This document shows, in pieces, positions 52,790-60,500 of a DNA stretch of 64,000 bases. The notes under the pieces were generated by a model. The model was not told where the DNA came from and ran no database searches. It worked only from the letters and a program-made list of their open reading frames with translations. The DNA comes from Hyphomonadaceae bacterium (GTDB lineage: Bacteria; Pseudomonadota; Alphaproteobacteria; Caulobacterales; Aquidulcibacteraceae): NCBI GenBank assembly GCA_016791365.1, contig JAEUMT010000021.1, forward strand, positions 102,396 through 166,395, in the 5' to 3' direction. The position numbers and the translations under genes were made by a program. The number at the start of each line of letters is the position of its first letter. The first letter of the stretch is position 1.

Positions 52790-54279
52790 CTTTCGCGGAA
52801 CGTCGTCGCGCGAATACAGAACGCCGGCGCTGTCGTCGGCGCGGCGCCCGCGACCTGCGCGAATTGAAACGCCAGCCAAGTGGACGATGGATGGCACATC
52901 TCAAGCGGCAACCGGATTGTTCGGCGCCGCTCCGCCCATCCGGCAAAGCCCGACTCCGTCCAGCGTTCAATCTCAAACCCGTTCACCAGAACGCTGATCT
53001 CCAGTCCGAAATCCGCGGCCGGTGCGTAAATCGCGGCCTCCAAATCAATCTCGATCGCACGCTTCAACGGCCCAGGGTGAAAGCGCAAACTCGCGAACGC
53101 CGAGGAGGTCCACATTGAGCCATCACGCCGCTCAAACCCCACCGCATCGATAAAGCGGGCTGATGCGCGATCGGCGCCGAAGGTGATCCGGTTGTTGAGC
53201 GGCAACAGATCAAGCCCCGCCCGCAATCGCCTCACCTCGTTGATGAGCGCCTGCCGCTCCTCAACAAACGCCCAATGCTCCGCCAGGCGCGGCGTCCACG
53301 CCTCGAGGTGGCGCGACCATTGCTGCGCGGCCGCCTCGGTCTCAATCGTCCCGGCGATCGCCCGTTGATAGAGCGCAACGCACGCATCGACCCACGCTTC
53401 GCGCGTGGCCTCGTTGCGCACGCGCTCACCCACGCGCGCGGCTTCGGCCGGATCGAACCGGTCGAGCTCCGCCGCCAAGCGCTCGACGCTCAACGGCCCA
53501 TCAAGCGCAGCCAACCCGAAGTTCTTTGGCCGCCACGCCTCGTAGCGCGGCATGTCCACCATGCCCGCCATGCCGCGGCCGTCACACACAACAACCGGCC
53601 GCAAACACGCCATCGCTTCAATCGCCGACAACGCGGACGCAAAAACCAGGTCATATCCGGGCAGAACCGACGCCGGATCATCGACCTGTGTCTCCACCGC
53701 CGCGCCGATGAAATCCACGGCAATCCGACGCTGCGCACAGACCGCACGGATCAGCGCGACATGCTCGGCGTTCTTGGCAAAGGCCAGCGCACGGCGCGGC
53801 GGCGTGTTCGGCGGCGGCCCCGGCTGGAAGCGCGCGGTGTCGACGCCGTTCAACAACAATGAAACGCTTTCGCGGCCCACGCCCGTGTCTGTCATGACAC
53901 GTTGCGCCATGGATTCGCTCACCGCCGCATACGCCGTGATGGTCGGTAAACGGGGCGCGGTATCGAACCAGCTCGCGTCATCGTGACAGACAAAAACGGC
54001 AGGAACGGCTGGAAAAAGCGCGAGCACGGGCGAACACGCCACCAGGTGGTGCCCGTGGATTACGTCAAACTCACAACCCGTGAGTGCGCTGACGCTATGC
54101 TCGACAGCAATGCCGCATTTTCGTAAGTCTTCAGCGACAGGGCCGCCCTTACGGGCGAAAATCGTAACGTGGTGACCAGCCTTGGTAAGACCGAGCGCCA
54201 GATCGCGCGTAACGTTTTGAACGCCCCGCCGCGTCGTAAGCTCAAGCGTCGTAAACAAGATGCGCAAGGACGAAGTCAC
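52786..54279 (-). CDS. Glycosyltransferase family 1 / group 4 protein with C-terminal extension
   Basis: About 497 aa. The N-terminal GT-B half reads LRILFTTLELTTRRGVQNVT, followed by GHHVTIFARKGG, FDVIHGHHLVA and SESMAQRVM with NGVD; the donor half contains FASALSAIEAMACLRPVVV. From about residue 330 there is a helical linker (EERQALINEVRRLRAGLD) and a beta-rich C-terminal region ending WLAFQFAQVAGA, not typical of the family. The start is not secure: a GTG at 54279 abuts the start of the divergent gene, and a TTG at 54267 is also possible. Confidence 0.75.
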   Translation of the reverse strand: MTSSLRILFTTLELTTRRGVQNVTRDLALGLTKAGHHVTIFARKGGPVAEDLRKCGIAVEHSVSALTGCEFDVIHGHHLVACSPVLALFPAVPAVFVCHDDASWFDTAPRLPTITAYAAVSESMAQRVMTDTGVGRESVSLLLNGVDTARFQPGPPPNTPPRRALAFAKNAEHVALIRAVCAQRRIAVDFIGAAVETQVDDPASVLPGYDLVFASALSAIEAMACLRPVVVCDGRGMAGMVDMPRYEAWRPKNFGLAALDGPLSVERLAAELDRFDPAEAARVGERVRNEATREAWVDACVALYQRAIAGTIETEAAAQQWSRHLEAWTPRLAEHWAFVEERQALINEVRRLRAGLDLLPLNNRITFGADRASARFIDAVGFERRDGSMWTSSAFASLRFHPGPLKRAIEIDLEAAIYAPAADFGLEISVLVNGFEIERWTESGFAGWAERRRTIRLPLEMCHPSSTWLAFQFAQVAGAAPTTAPAFCIRATTFRES

Positions 54280-54280
54280 T

Positions 54281-55114
54281 ATGGCACGCTCATTCAGCAC
54301 GGCTGAGTTTGAAGCATGGATGATCGCTCCCGAGCGGCGCGCCGCGCTCGTCATTGCGCATCCCGCGCACGAAATCCGTATTCTGCGCTGGCTCTCGCTT
54401 GTCCGTCCGCACGTTTACATTCTCACTCAGGGATCGCGCTCCGGCGCCGATAACACGCGGCGCGCCGCAAGTGAACGTTTGATCGAAGCGCATGGCGCAA
54501 GTGTTGCGAAGGCTTGGGCAGGCGCCTGGGACCGCGACCTTTACGATATGCTGCTGGACGGCAGATATCACGATCTCCTGAGCTGGGTTGATCAACTTAC
54601 GGCCGATTTCATTGCGCGCGAGGTCGATCTGGTCGTCGCCGACAGCTGGCAACGCTACAATGTCGCTCATGATCTGGCGTACGTGATCACCGCGCTGGCC
54701 GCGCAGCGCGCGCGCGAAGCGCTCGGGCGCGAAGTCGTGCTTGTCACCTACCCTGTTGTGCCTCTCGTCATGACCTCAGAAGCTTCACACGCGCCGCTCT
54801 TAGCGCAGTTCAAGCTCAGCTCTGACGCCGTCGCCGAAAAACGTAGCGCGATGAGTCAGATTCCTGACATCGCTTTGGAAGCGTCGGCCATCGACGAGGC
54901 GGAAGGTGAAGAAGCGCACGCGGCCGAAACCTTCAACGCCGCACCCTCGCTGACGACGATCCTCAACACACCTCGGGAAACGCCGGCCTATGAGGTGTTC
55001 GGCGAGGAGCGCGTGAAGGCCGGCATCTACACGGATGTCGTGCGCTGGCCTCACGTTCAGCGCGCGTGCGAAGCCTTGATCGATGCGGGCGCGATTGCGA
55101 CGAAAGCCGCTTAG
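54281..55114 (+). CDS. LmbE/PIG-L-like hypothetical protein
   Basis: A 277-aa protein whose start, VIAHPAHEIRILRWLSLVRP (His27, His30, Glu31), resembles the metal-binding HPDDE motif of LmbE/PIG-L deacetylases with the two Asp replaced by Ala-His. GSRSGADNTRRAAS and DLVVADSWQRYNVAHD follow where further ligands are expected. Residues 190-230 are Glu/Ala-rich and look disordered. It is divergent from a glycosyltransferase, and PIG-L-like enzymes often act on sugars, so a joint role in glycan synthesis is plausible. An ATG 21 bases upstream is the alternative start. Confidence 0.6.
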   Translation: MARSFSTAEFEAWMIAPERRAALVIAHPAHEIRILRWLSLVRPHVYILTQGSRSGADNTRRAASERLIEAHGASVAKAWAGAWDRDLYDMLLDGRYHDLLSWVDQLTADFIAREVDLVVADSWQRYNVAHDLAYVITALAAQRAREALGREVVLVTYPVVPLVMTSEASHAPLLAQFKLSSDAVAEKRSAMSQIPDIALEASAIDEAEGEEAHAAETFNAAPSLTTILNTPRETPAYEVFGEERVKAGIYTDVVRWPHVQRACEALIDAGAIATKAA

Positions 55115-56007
55115 CGCACGCGCTCCACGCGATATCCACGCGCTCGGAATTGCGCGACCAGGCCGTCGCGGCCAATGACGTGGCCCGCGCCAACCGCGAT
55201 GAAGTCGACGCCCGAGCCGCTCATCTCACGCGTCAGCTGCTCCATCCACGCATTGTTGCGATCGAGAAAGAGCGTTCGATACATTTCCGGATATTCAGTG
55301 CGCGTTTCTTCCACGACCGAGCGCTCAAGCGCGCGACCATCACCGCGCTCCCACGCCGAGGACATTTCACCGATCATCCGCGGCAGGTTTTCAGCCTCGT
55401 TGATCGCCTCACGCAGCATTTCGCGCTGAACCTCATCGTCCAGTCCGGCGAAGAAATTGAGCTGCATTTCCGGCGTTTCCAGCGCGCGCATCGTCTTGCC
55501 GGCGCTGTCGCCATAACGATCGATGGAACGATCGACTCCGGAGTCCGGATCGTACCCAGCCTGAATCAGCGGCGCCACCGTCAGCGTCAATGCCGCCATC
55601 CACGGCTTAAACGGCTCCAACGCGCCTTGCGGCATGCCAAGCCGCGTCGTGATCTCATTCAGCGACGCGTTTTCCTCCGCTGTCAGCCAGCTCGACAGCG
55701 GCCGCCCGGGCTCGGCGCGGCCCAGCTGCAAGGCCAGCACTTGCGTCTGCTGATCGGCTTGCGGGTCCATCATCAGCTCGGTCCAGATTTCGCTGGACTC
55801 ATCGAGCGCCGCCCGCACGCGTGCATTGCCCCAATCGGACCCTCGCGGGCGCACATGTACGGTGCCGTATATATACATCGTCGAGTCATCGTCGCGCACC
55901 GCGTAAAGCAGCGGCGCGATCTCTTGCGATTGCGCCGCTGGCGCCTGAGCGCAGGACGCCAGCGACAACGCCAACAACACCGCGACCGCGCCAACAAACG
56001 ACTTCAT
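55111..56007 (-). CDS. TraB/GumN family lipoprotein
   Basis: A 298-aa protein of the TraB/GumN (TIKI-like) family. The lipobox LSLASC marks a lipoprotein. The two family GxxH motifs are present: MYIYGTVHV near residue 53 and FIAVGAGHVIGRDGL near the end, with a conserved Glu in between (ESSEIWTEL). Related TIKI proteins are metal-dependent proteases. The stop shares ttag with the convergent gene. The start is the ATG of MKSFVG, seven codons after an in-frame ATG. Confidence 0.85.
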   Translation of the reverse strand: MKSFVGAVAVLLALSLASCAQAPAAQSQEIAPLLYAVRDDDSTMYIYGTVHVRPRGSDWGNARVRAALDESSEIWTELMMDPQADQQTQVLALQLGRAEPGRPLSSWLTAEENASLNEITTRLGMPQGALEPFKPWMAALTLTVAPLIQAGYDPDSGVDRSIDRYGDSAGKTMRALETPEMQLNFFAGLDDEVQREMLREAINEAENLPRMIGEMSSAWERGDGRALERSVVEETRTEYPEMYRTLFLDRNNAWMEQLTREMSGSGVDFIAVGAGHVIGRDGLVAQFRARGYRVERVR

Positions 56008-56018
56008 ACCATCACCCG

Positions 56019-57029
56019 TCATCGCCAAGGCGCAAAGTGCTTCGAGAGCTTGAGCCCCTGCCCCTGATAATTCGATCCGCTCTCACCATAGAGCCGATCA
56101 ACAGGGCCGGACAAAGGCTCAAACACCAATTTGCCGACCGGTTGCCCGTCTTCGACGATGAACGGCACGTCGCGCGAACGCACTTCCAGCACGGCGCGGC
56201 CTTCGTTCGGCGCGATGCCGAAGCCCGGATCGAAGAAGCCGGCATAATGCGCGCGGAACTCGCCCAGCTCCGGGCGGATCGGCGCCATCTCCGCCGCCTC
56301 ATCCGCCGGGATCACGACATTTTCCTTCGACGCGAAAATGTAAAACTGCCCCGGCTCCAGCACGACGCGCCCCTTGCGCGCGTCCATCGGCTCCCAGAAA
56401 TCGCGCGGATCGTAACCACCCACGCGATCGACATCGATCACGCCCGAGTGCCGCTTGGCGCGAAACCCCACTGGACCTGTCATCGCCAGGTCCATCGTGA
56501 AATCGATCTCGCGTTTGGGATGCGGCGGCCCGCGGCGCAAACGCACCTGACTCAAGCGCGTGCCCGTACGCACCAGCACCGAGAACGTGCACGGCGAAAT
56601 CTCCGCCCACATCGGCCCGCTATACCCCATCGGAATGTAGTCGAACGATTGCGCGCCATCGGTGATCAGGCGCGTGAACACATCTACACGCCCCGTCGAG
56701 CTCTTCGGGTTCGCGGCGCCATGCATGTGCGGCGGCAGCGCCAGCGTCTCTTGCACCTGAACGAGATAGACGCAGCCCGTCTCAAGCACCGCGCCCTTGG
56801 TGAGGTCGATGCTGTGCATCACCATTTCGCCATCGAGGCGATCGGCCACCTTGGCGCCCGCGCCAGGCAGAAAACTCGCGCGCAAGCGATACGCGGTTTT
56901 GCCCAAACGCAAATCCAAGCTCGCCGGTTGGATTTGATCATCCAGATAGGCCGCGTCTGCCGCGATCCAGCCCTGCTTGATCGCCTTCTTGATTTCGCTA
57001 TCCGAAAGAACGCCGTGCGTGGTGCTCAT
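56019..57029 (-). CDS. dcd: dCTP deaminase, two-domain form
   Basis: 2'-deoxycytidine 5'-triphosphate deaminase of the long alphaproteobacterial form, 336 aa, about twice the usual 190. QIQPASLDLRLGKTAYRLRA and NPKSSTGRVDVFTR in the first half and FYIFASKENVVIPAD, EFRAHYAGFFDPGFG in the second show a dUTPase-like fold in both halves. The product dUTP feeds thymidylate synthesis. The start follows a weak ribosome site near GGGCAA. It is divergent from apaG across 62 nt. Confidence 0.88.
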   Translation of the reverse strand: MSTTHGVLSDSEIKKAIKQGWIAADAAYLDDQIQPASLDLRLGKTAYRLRASFLPGAGAKVADRLDGEMVMHSIDLTKGAVLETGCVYLVQVQETLALPPHMHGAANPKSSTGRVDVFTRLITDGAQSFDYIPMGYSGPMWAEISPCTFSVLVRTGTRLSQVRLRRGPPHPKREIDFTMDLAMTGPVGFRAKRHSGVIDVDRVGGYDPRDFWEPMDARKGRVVLEPGQFYIFASKENVVIPADEAAEMAPIRPELGEFRAHYAGFFDPGFGIAPNEGRAVLEVRSRDVPFIVEDGQPVGKLVFEPLSGPVDRLYGESGSNYQGQGLKLSKHFAPWR

Positions 57030-57091
57030 TTGCCCTGACTGGCTTGCATTGCGGGCTTTGTCCAGCGCTCCGGCGCCGATACAACAGCCTC

Positions 57092-57484
57092 ATGTATGAA
57101 CAAGAAACCGCCGGCATGATCGTGCGCGTCGACCCCCAATTCCTGCCCGAGGAATCGCGCCCCGAGGACGGCCGTTTCGTCTGGGCCTACACGATTGAAA
57201 TCGAAAACCGCCGCCCCGACACCGTCCAGCTGATGTCCCGCTTCTGGCGCATCACCGACGAAAACGGCGCCACGCAGGAAGTGCGCGGCGAAGGCGTCAT
57301 CGGCCAACAGCCCGTCATCGCACCAGGCGGCACCTTCCGCTATTCGAGCGCGGCGCCGCTCGCCGCGCCCTCCGGCATGATGATGGGCGCCTACTCGATG
57401 CAACGTCAAAACGGCGAAGCCTTCGACATCAATGTTCCTCTCTTCGCGCTCGACTCTCCACACGTTTCAAGGTTGGTGAACTAA
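57092..57484 (+). CDS. apaG: ApaG/Co2+-Mg2+ efflux-associated protein
   Basis: A 130-aa beta-sandwich protein of the ApaG family: VDPQFLPEESRPEDGRFVWA, YTIEIENRRPDTVQLMSRFW, EVRGEGVIGQQPVIAPGGTF and MMMGAYSMQ are the family signatures. Its exact function is not settled (linked to Mg/Co tolerance and Ap4A). The stop overlaps the start of the cupin gene (TAATG), so the two are coupled. Confidence 0.93.
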   Translation: MYEQETAGMIVRVDPQFLPEESRPEDGRFVWAYTIEIENRRPDTVQLMSRFWRITDENGATQEVRGEGVIGQQPVIAPGGTFRYSSAAPLAAPSGMMMGAYSMQRQNGEAFDINVPLFALDSPHVSRLVN

Positions 57485-58035
57485 TGATCTTCCAAGGCTT
57501 CGAAGAAACCATGCGCCGCATCGTCACCGGCGACGATGCGAACGGCAAATCCACCATCATCATCGACGGTCCGCCTTCGGGCGGCATCGGCGATCCCGCG
57601 CTTGGCGGTCTGGCGGAGATTTGGCACGAAGCCACAAGTGGCGCGATCAATCCAAAAGACGCGAAAGATCTCGGCGAGAGCGTTTCCATCCTCTCGCCCG
57701 CGCATGGCAAAGTGAAAGTGCGCTGGTTCATGATCCAGCCAACACCAGAAGGCGCGCCGCGGGAAATGATCGCCGCCGCCGCGCGCCAGCGCTTCGCCGA
57801 TTTCGGCGCCGAGCACGAATTGCGCGATCAAACCCGCCACCCGGCAATGCATCAAACGCAGACGCTCGACATCATCTGCCTCATCAGCGGCGAAGCCTCG
57901 CTCGTTCTCGACAACACCGAAACCCGCATCAAGCCAGGCCAAATCGTCATCCAACGCGGCACCAGCCACGGCTGGACCGCACATGGCGGCCCCGCGCTGT
58001 TTCTGGCTGTGCTGATCGATCGCGAGACGGCGTAG
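57484..58035 (+). CDS. Cupin domain protein
   Basis: A 183-aa protein with one cupin barrel in its second half: HQTQTLDIICLISGEASLVL and IKPGQIVIQRGTSHGWTAHG supply the two cupin motifs with His and Glu residues for a metal. The N-terminal half (IWHEATSGAINPKDA) is typical of cupins near apaG in alphaproteobacteria. Role unknown. A repeat-rich intergenic region follows. Confidence 0.82.
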   Translation: MIFQGFEETMRRIVTGDDANGKSTIIIDGPPSGGIGDPALGGLAEIWHEATSGAINPKDAKDLGESVSILSPAHGKVKVRWFMIQPTPEGAPREMIAAAARQRFADFGAEHELRDQTRHPAMHQTQTLDIICLISGEASLVLDNTETRIKPGQIVIQRGTSHGWTAHGGPALFLAVLIDRETA

Positions 58036-58109
58036 CCCCTCGTGCGCATCATTTCTGTGGAGAGCCGTTCCGAACCCGCGATGCTCACAAGCACGCGGCG
58101 CCGGTCCTC

Positions 58110-58234
58110 CTCGCCCTTGATGGGCGAGGTGGCCGCGAAGCGGCCGGAGTGGGTGGCTGCTCCGGCCTCGCGATTGCGCTGATCACCCACTCAGTCATCG
58201 CGCGCGCGCGCTGACAGCTCGCCCATCAAGGGCG
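58110..58234. repeat. Palindromic intergenic repeat element
   Basis: Two hairpin arms, CTCGCCCTTGATGGGCGAG at the left end and CTCGCCCATCAAGGGCGAG at the right end, are inverted relative to each other. Between them are GGCCGC-gaa-GCGGCC and GTGGGTG / CACCCAC pairs, so the whole element can fold into a branched cruciform. No ORF is seen. It has the look of REP-like repeats common in Caulobacterales-type genomes. Confidence 0.7.
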
Positions 58235-58249
58235 AGCAGAGATTGCTCA

Positions 58250-58281
58250 CACAAAAACGCCGCCGTCTTTCGACAGCGGCG
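58250..58281 (-). terminator. Rho-independent terminator of gcrA
   Basis: Stem AACGCCG(CC)GTC / GAC(A)GCGGCGTT with a TTTC loop, followed on the minus strand by a run of T, 23 nt after the gcrA stop. Confidence 0.82.
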
Positions 58282-58304
58282 TTCAAGTCTGCGGGGTAGA
58301 AACC

Positions 58305-58814
58305 CTACATGGCGGCCAGGCGCATCATGCGGCGGAGTTCATCGGGCTCGCCGGACGTGCGGCGCTTACGCGCTTGGCTCGGTTGATAAGCGAGACGGGC
58401 GTGGTCTTGGCAATACGGATGATTGCCGAAGGCGCCGCGGCCGCAGAATGCGAAGTCCGCGTCCGTCGGGTCGCCGATGGGATATTTGCACATGCTCTCA
58501 TTGAGCGTCAGGACCGTCGCGGCCTTGCCGTCCTCCAGCTTTACCGGCTCGAGGTCAGGAATGATCACGCGCGGCTCAGCCGACGGGATCCGCAGGCGCG
58601 GGGCCGACGGGCTCATCACCCGCGGACGCGCGGTCCGGACCGGCCGCTTGGCCGGCCGTGACGGGGTGGCCCGGCCCGCCAAACCAAGGCGGTGGACCTT
58701 GCCGATCACGGCGTTGCGGGTGACCCCGCCCAGTTGTTTCGCAATTTGGCTAGCTGAAAGCCCTTCGGCCCACAGCTTACGCAGCAGCGCAACGCGCTCT
58801 TCTGACCAGCCCAT
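58305..58814 (-). CDS. gcrA: Cell-cycle regulator GcrA
   Basis: A 169-aa GcrA protein. The N-terminal DNA-binding domain MGWSEERVALLRKLWAEGLS with SASQIAKQLGGVTRNAVIGK is the family hallmark; the C-terminal sigma-70-interacting part contains SMCKYPIGDPTDADFAFCGR and HPYCQDHARLAYQP, with its conserved cysteines. In Caulobacter GcrA works with RNA polymerase at GANTC-methylated promoters. The start is the ATG after AGGGGG; 27 upstream in-frame residues are rejected. A terminator follows. Confidence 0.95.
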   Translation of the reverse strand: MGWSEERVALLRKLWAEGLSASQIAKQLGGVTRNAVIGKVHRLGLAGRATPSRPAKRPVRTARPRVMSPSAPRLRIPSAEPRVIIPDLEPVKLEDGKAATVLTLNESMCKYPIGDPTDADFAFCGRGAFGNHPYCQDHARLAYQPSQARKRRTSGEPDELRRMMRLAAM

Positions 58815-58909
58815 GTGTTCAAGCCCCCTTGGCCCATGGCCCCGCCCATTTCTGACGGGAATGCGACACACTCCCGTTCTGGGCGAATAAGTCAATGGGT
58901 TGTGGTTTT

Positions 58910-58948
58910 GTCATGTGGATACCCAAGATGCAGTGGTTATCCCATGAC
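58910..58948. promoter_or_regulatory. DnaA-box-like sites upstream of gcrA
   Basis: TGTGGATAC (58914-58922) is the reverse complement of GTATCCACA, one mismatch from the DnaA box TTATCCACA; TTATCCCAT (58937-58945) is a weaker second one. They lie in inverted arms (GTCATGTGGATACC / GGTTATCCCATGAC), about 100 nt upstream of gcrA. In Caulobacter DnaA is known to activate gcrA; here this is an inference from sequence. Confidence 0.5.
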
Positions 58949-59091
58949 ATATGGTGGGTTACTCACTTCTTACTAACGGGCTTTCGGCAGGGACTCGGCG
59001 CATTAATTGTGCAGAGACCAGGACTTAGTCCGTCAACATGGTTAACGAGCACTCAGACTCGTTAAGAATTTATGAAAGGGCTGTTCTGCGT

Positions 59092-59907
59092 ATGGACACG
59101 GCCACACGAACTACCCCTCCCGCGCTGACGTCGCGGCGCTACGGAGCGGTCAATTGGCTGGGTCTGCAGACCCTGGTCTGGCGCGAAATCCGCCGCTTTC
59201 TGAAGGTCGGCGCGCAGACGGTCTTTGCACCCCTGATCCAGACCCTGCTCTTCATGCTGGTCTTCAGCCTGGTGCGCCAAGGCGACTGGCCGGGCACCAC
59301 GCGTGCTTACGCTGACGGTCTGGCCGCCGGCCTCGTCATGATGTCGATCCTCTCGAACGCATTCCAAAACTCATCGTCATCGCTTGTCATTGCGAAGGTG
59401 CAAGGCAATTCCGTCGACTTCCTGATGCCGCCGCTCTCGGCGCTTGAACTGACGATCGCGTTCATCGTCGGCGCGGCCGCGCGCGGGCTTCTGGTTGGCC
59501 TCGCCTCTTTGATCGCTGTCGCGTGGCTCGCCAACATCATGCCGGTGAATCTGTTCGCCGCGCTCTACTACGCCGTCGTCGCGTCCGTGATCTTCGGCGC
59601 CATCGGTTTGCTCGGCGGCATCTGGGCCGACAAGTTCGATCACCTCGCAGCCGTCACCAATTTCATCATCGTGCCGCTGACGTTCCTCTCCGGCACGTTC
59701 TACTCGACCTCGATCCTGCCCGAACCGATCCGCACCATCTCACACTACAATCCGGTGTTCTCGCTCATCGACGGATTCCGCTACGGCTTCATCGGCCACC
59801 ACGACGCGCCGTTGCTGACAGGCGCAATCATCACCGGGGCGTTGGCGCTGGCGCTAAGCTACGCAAGCTGGGCGATGATCAAGAGCGGCTATCGGCTGCG
59901 GAGCTAG
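59092..59907 (+). CDS. ABC-2 type transporter permease
   Basis: A 271-aa inner-membrane permease with six helices: QTVFAPLIQTLLFMLVFSLV near 40, GLAAGLVMMSILSNAFQNSS, ELTIAFIVGAAARGLLVGLASL, LFAALYYAVVASVIFGAIGLLGG, NFIIVPLTFLSGTFYS and LTGAIITGALALALSYASWAM. The plan matches the YadH/NodJ type. The start is the ATG before MDTATRTT; the frame is open to an ATG at 59038. No ATPase gene is adjacent. GACTC (GANTC, CcrM target) occurs at 58992 and 59056 in the upstream region. Confidence 0.85.
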   Translation: MDTATRTTPPALTSRRYGAVNWLGLQTLVWREIRRFLKVGAQTVFAPLIQTLLFMLVFSLVRQGDWPGTTRAYADGLAAGLVMMSILSNAFQNSSSSLVIAKVQGNSVDFLMPPLSALELTIAFIVGAAARGLLVGLASLIAVAWLANIMPVNLFAALYYAVVASVIFGAIGLLGGIWADKFDHLAAVTNFIIVPLTFLSGTFYSTSILPEPIRTISHYNPVFSLIDGFRYGFIGHHDAPLLTGAIITGALALALSYASWAMIKSGYRLRS

Positions 59908-59956
59908 AGCGCCGTCTTCGGCAAGGCCGATCTATTCGATGATCAGATCAAACAAC

Positions 59957-60340
59957 TCAGCTTTTCAGCTTCGCCTGCTTACGTAATGCAGCATTGATGC
60001 GGCCCTGCCAGCCTGGCCCGGATTTCTTGAAGTGCTCAATCACGTCTTGATCGAGACGCAGGCTCACCGCTTGTTTGGGATTTGCCAAAGTCGGCCGGCC
60101 GCGCGCGCGATTGATGAAATCAAGCGTTTCCTTCAAAATTGGCCGCATGCGCTTCAATTGTTCGGCGGTGAGCGGCGGGTTGTCCGGATCAATAACCTTT
60201 CGCTTCGATATAGAAGCGCCGCTCTTGCGCGGTTGCGTTTCGAAGGCTGATGACGCGGAGCTTTCCCGCACGCCGCGTGAATACGAAGACGTAGATCTTC
60301 CGCTTGATTTTGCCGAGGATGCGTTCTTCTTCGGTTTCAT
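59957..60340 (-). CDS. brnA: BrnA-type antitoxin
   Basis: A 127-aa protein whose C-terminal part is the BrnA antitoxin: VIDPDNPPLTAEQLKRMRPI, then the ribbon-helix-helix-like AVSLRLDQDVIEHFKKSGPG and WQGRINAALRK. The first about 45 residues are Lys/Ser-rich low complexity because this region overlaps the brnT toxin gene by 152 nt in another frame. GAGGGAAG before the ATG supports this long form; a shorter form from a GTG 69 bases downstream is possible. Confidence 0.85.
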   Translation of the reverse strand: MKPKKNASSAKSSGRSTSSYSRGVRESSASSAFETQPRKSGASISKRKVIDPDNPPLTAEQLKRMRPILKETLDFINRARGRPTLANPKQAVSLRLDQDVIEHFKKSGPGWQGRINAALRKQAKLKS

Positions 60341-60473
60341 GGTCGCTTCCCTCAAGCTCGAGGGCGGTTGCAAAATCAAAATCGTCAACGGCCGCGAACG
60401 ACACGCCATGGACACGTAGATTCCACCGCGCTTTGGCTTCGTCCCATTCAAATCCGGGCGGCGGGTTCGGCAT
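60189..60473 (-). CDS. brnT: BrnT-type ribonuclease toxin
   Basis: A 94-aa toxin of the BrnT family (RelE-like fold): FEWDEAKARWNLRVHGVSFA, the acidic centre (ALELEGSDHETEEERILGK), VFVFTRRAGKLRVISLRNAT and ERRFYIEA are family segments, with the basic RRAGKLRVISLR near the active site. It is transcribed ahead of its antitoxin. A TGTATATACA palindrome sits just upstream, a good place for BrnA autoregulation. Confidence 0.9.
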   Translation of the reverse strand: MPNPPPGFEWDEAKARWNLRVHGVSFAAVDDFDFATALELEGSDHETEEERILGKIKRKIYVFVFTRRAGKLRVISLRNATAQERRFYIEAKGY

Positions 60474-60477
60474 TTAA

Positions 60478-60487
60478 TGTATATACA
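60478..60487. promoter_or_regulatory. Palindromic operator/promoter of brnTA
   Basis: TGTATATACA, a perfect 10-bp palindrome within an AT-rich stretch that stands out in GC-rich DNA, begins four bases upstream of the brnT ATG. The AT-rich stretch probably includes the -10 element. Confidence 0.6.
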
Positions 60488-60500
60488 ATAATTAACCCAG

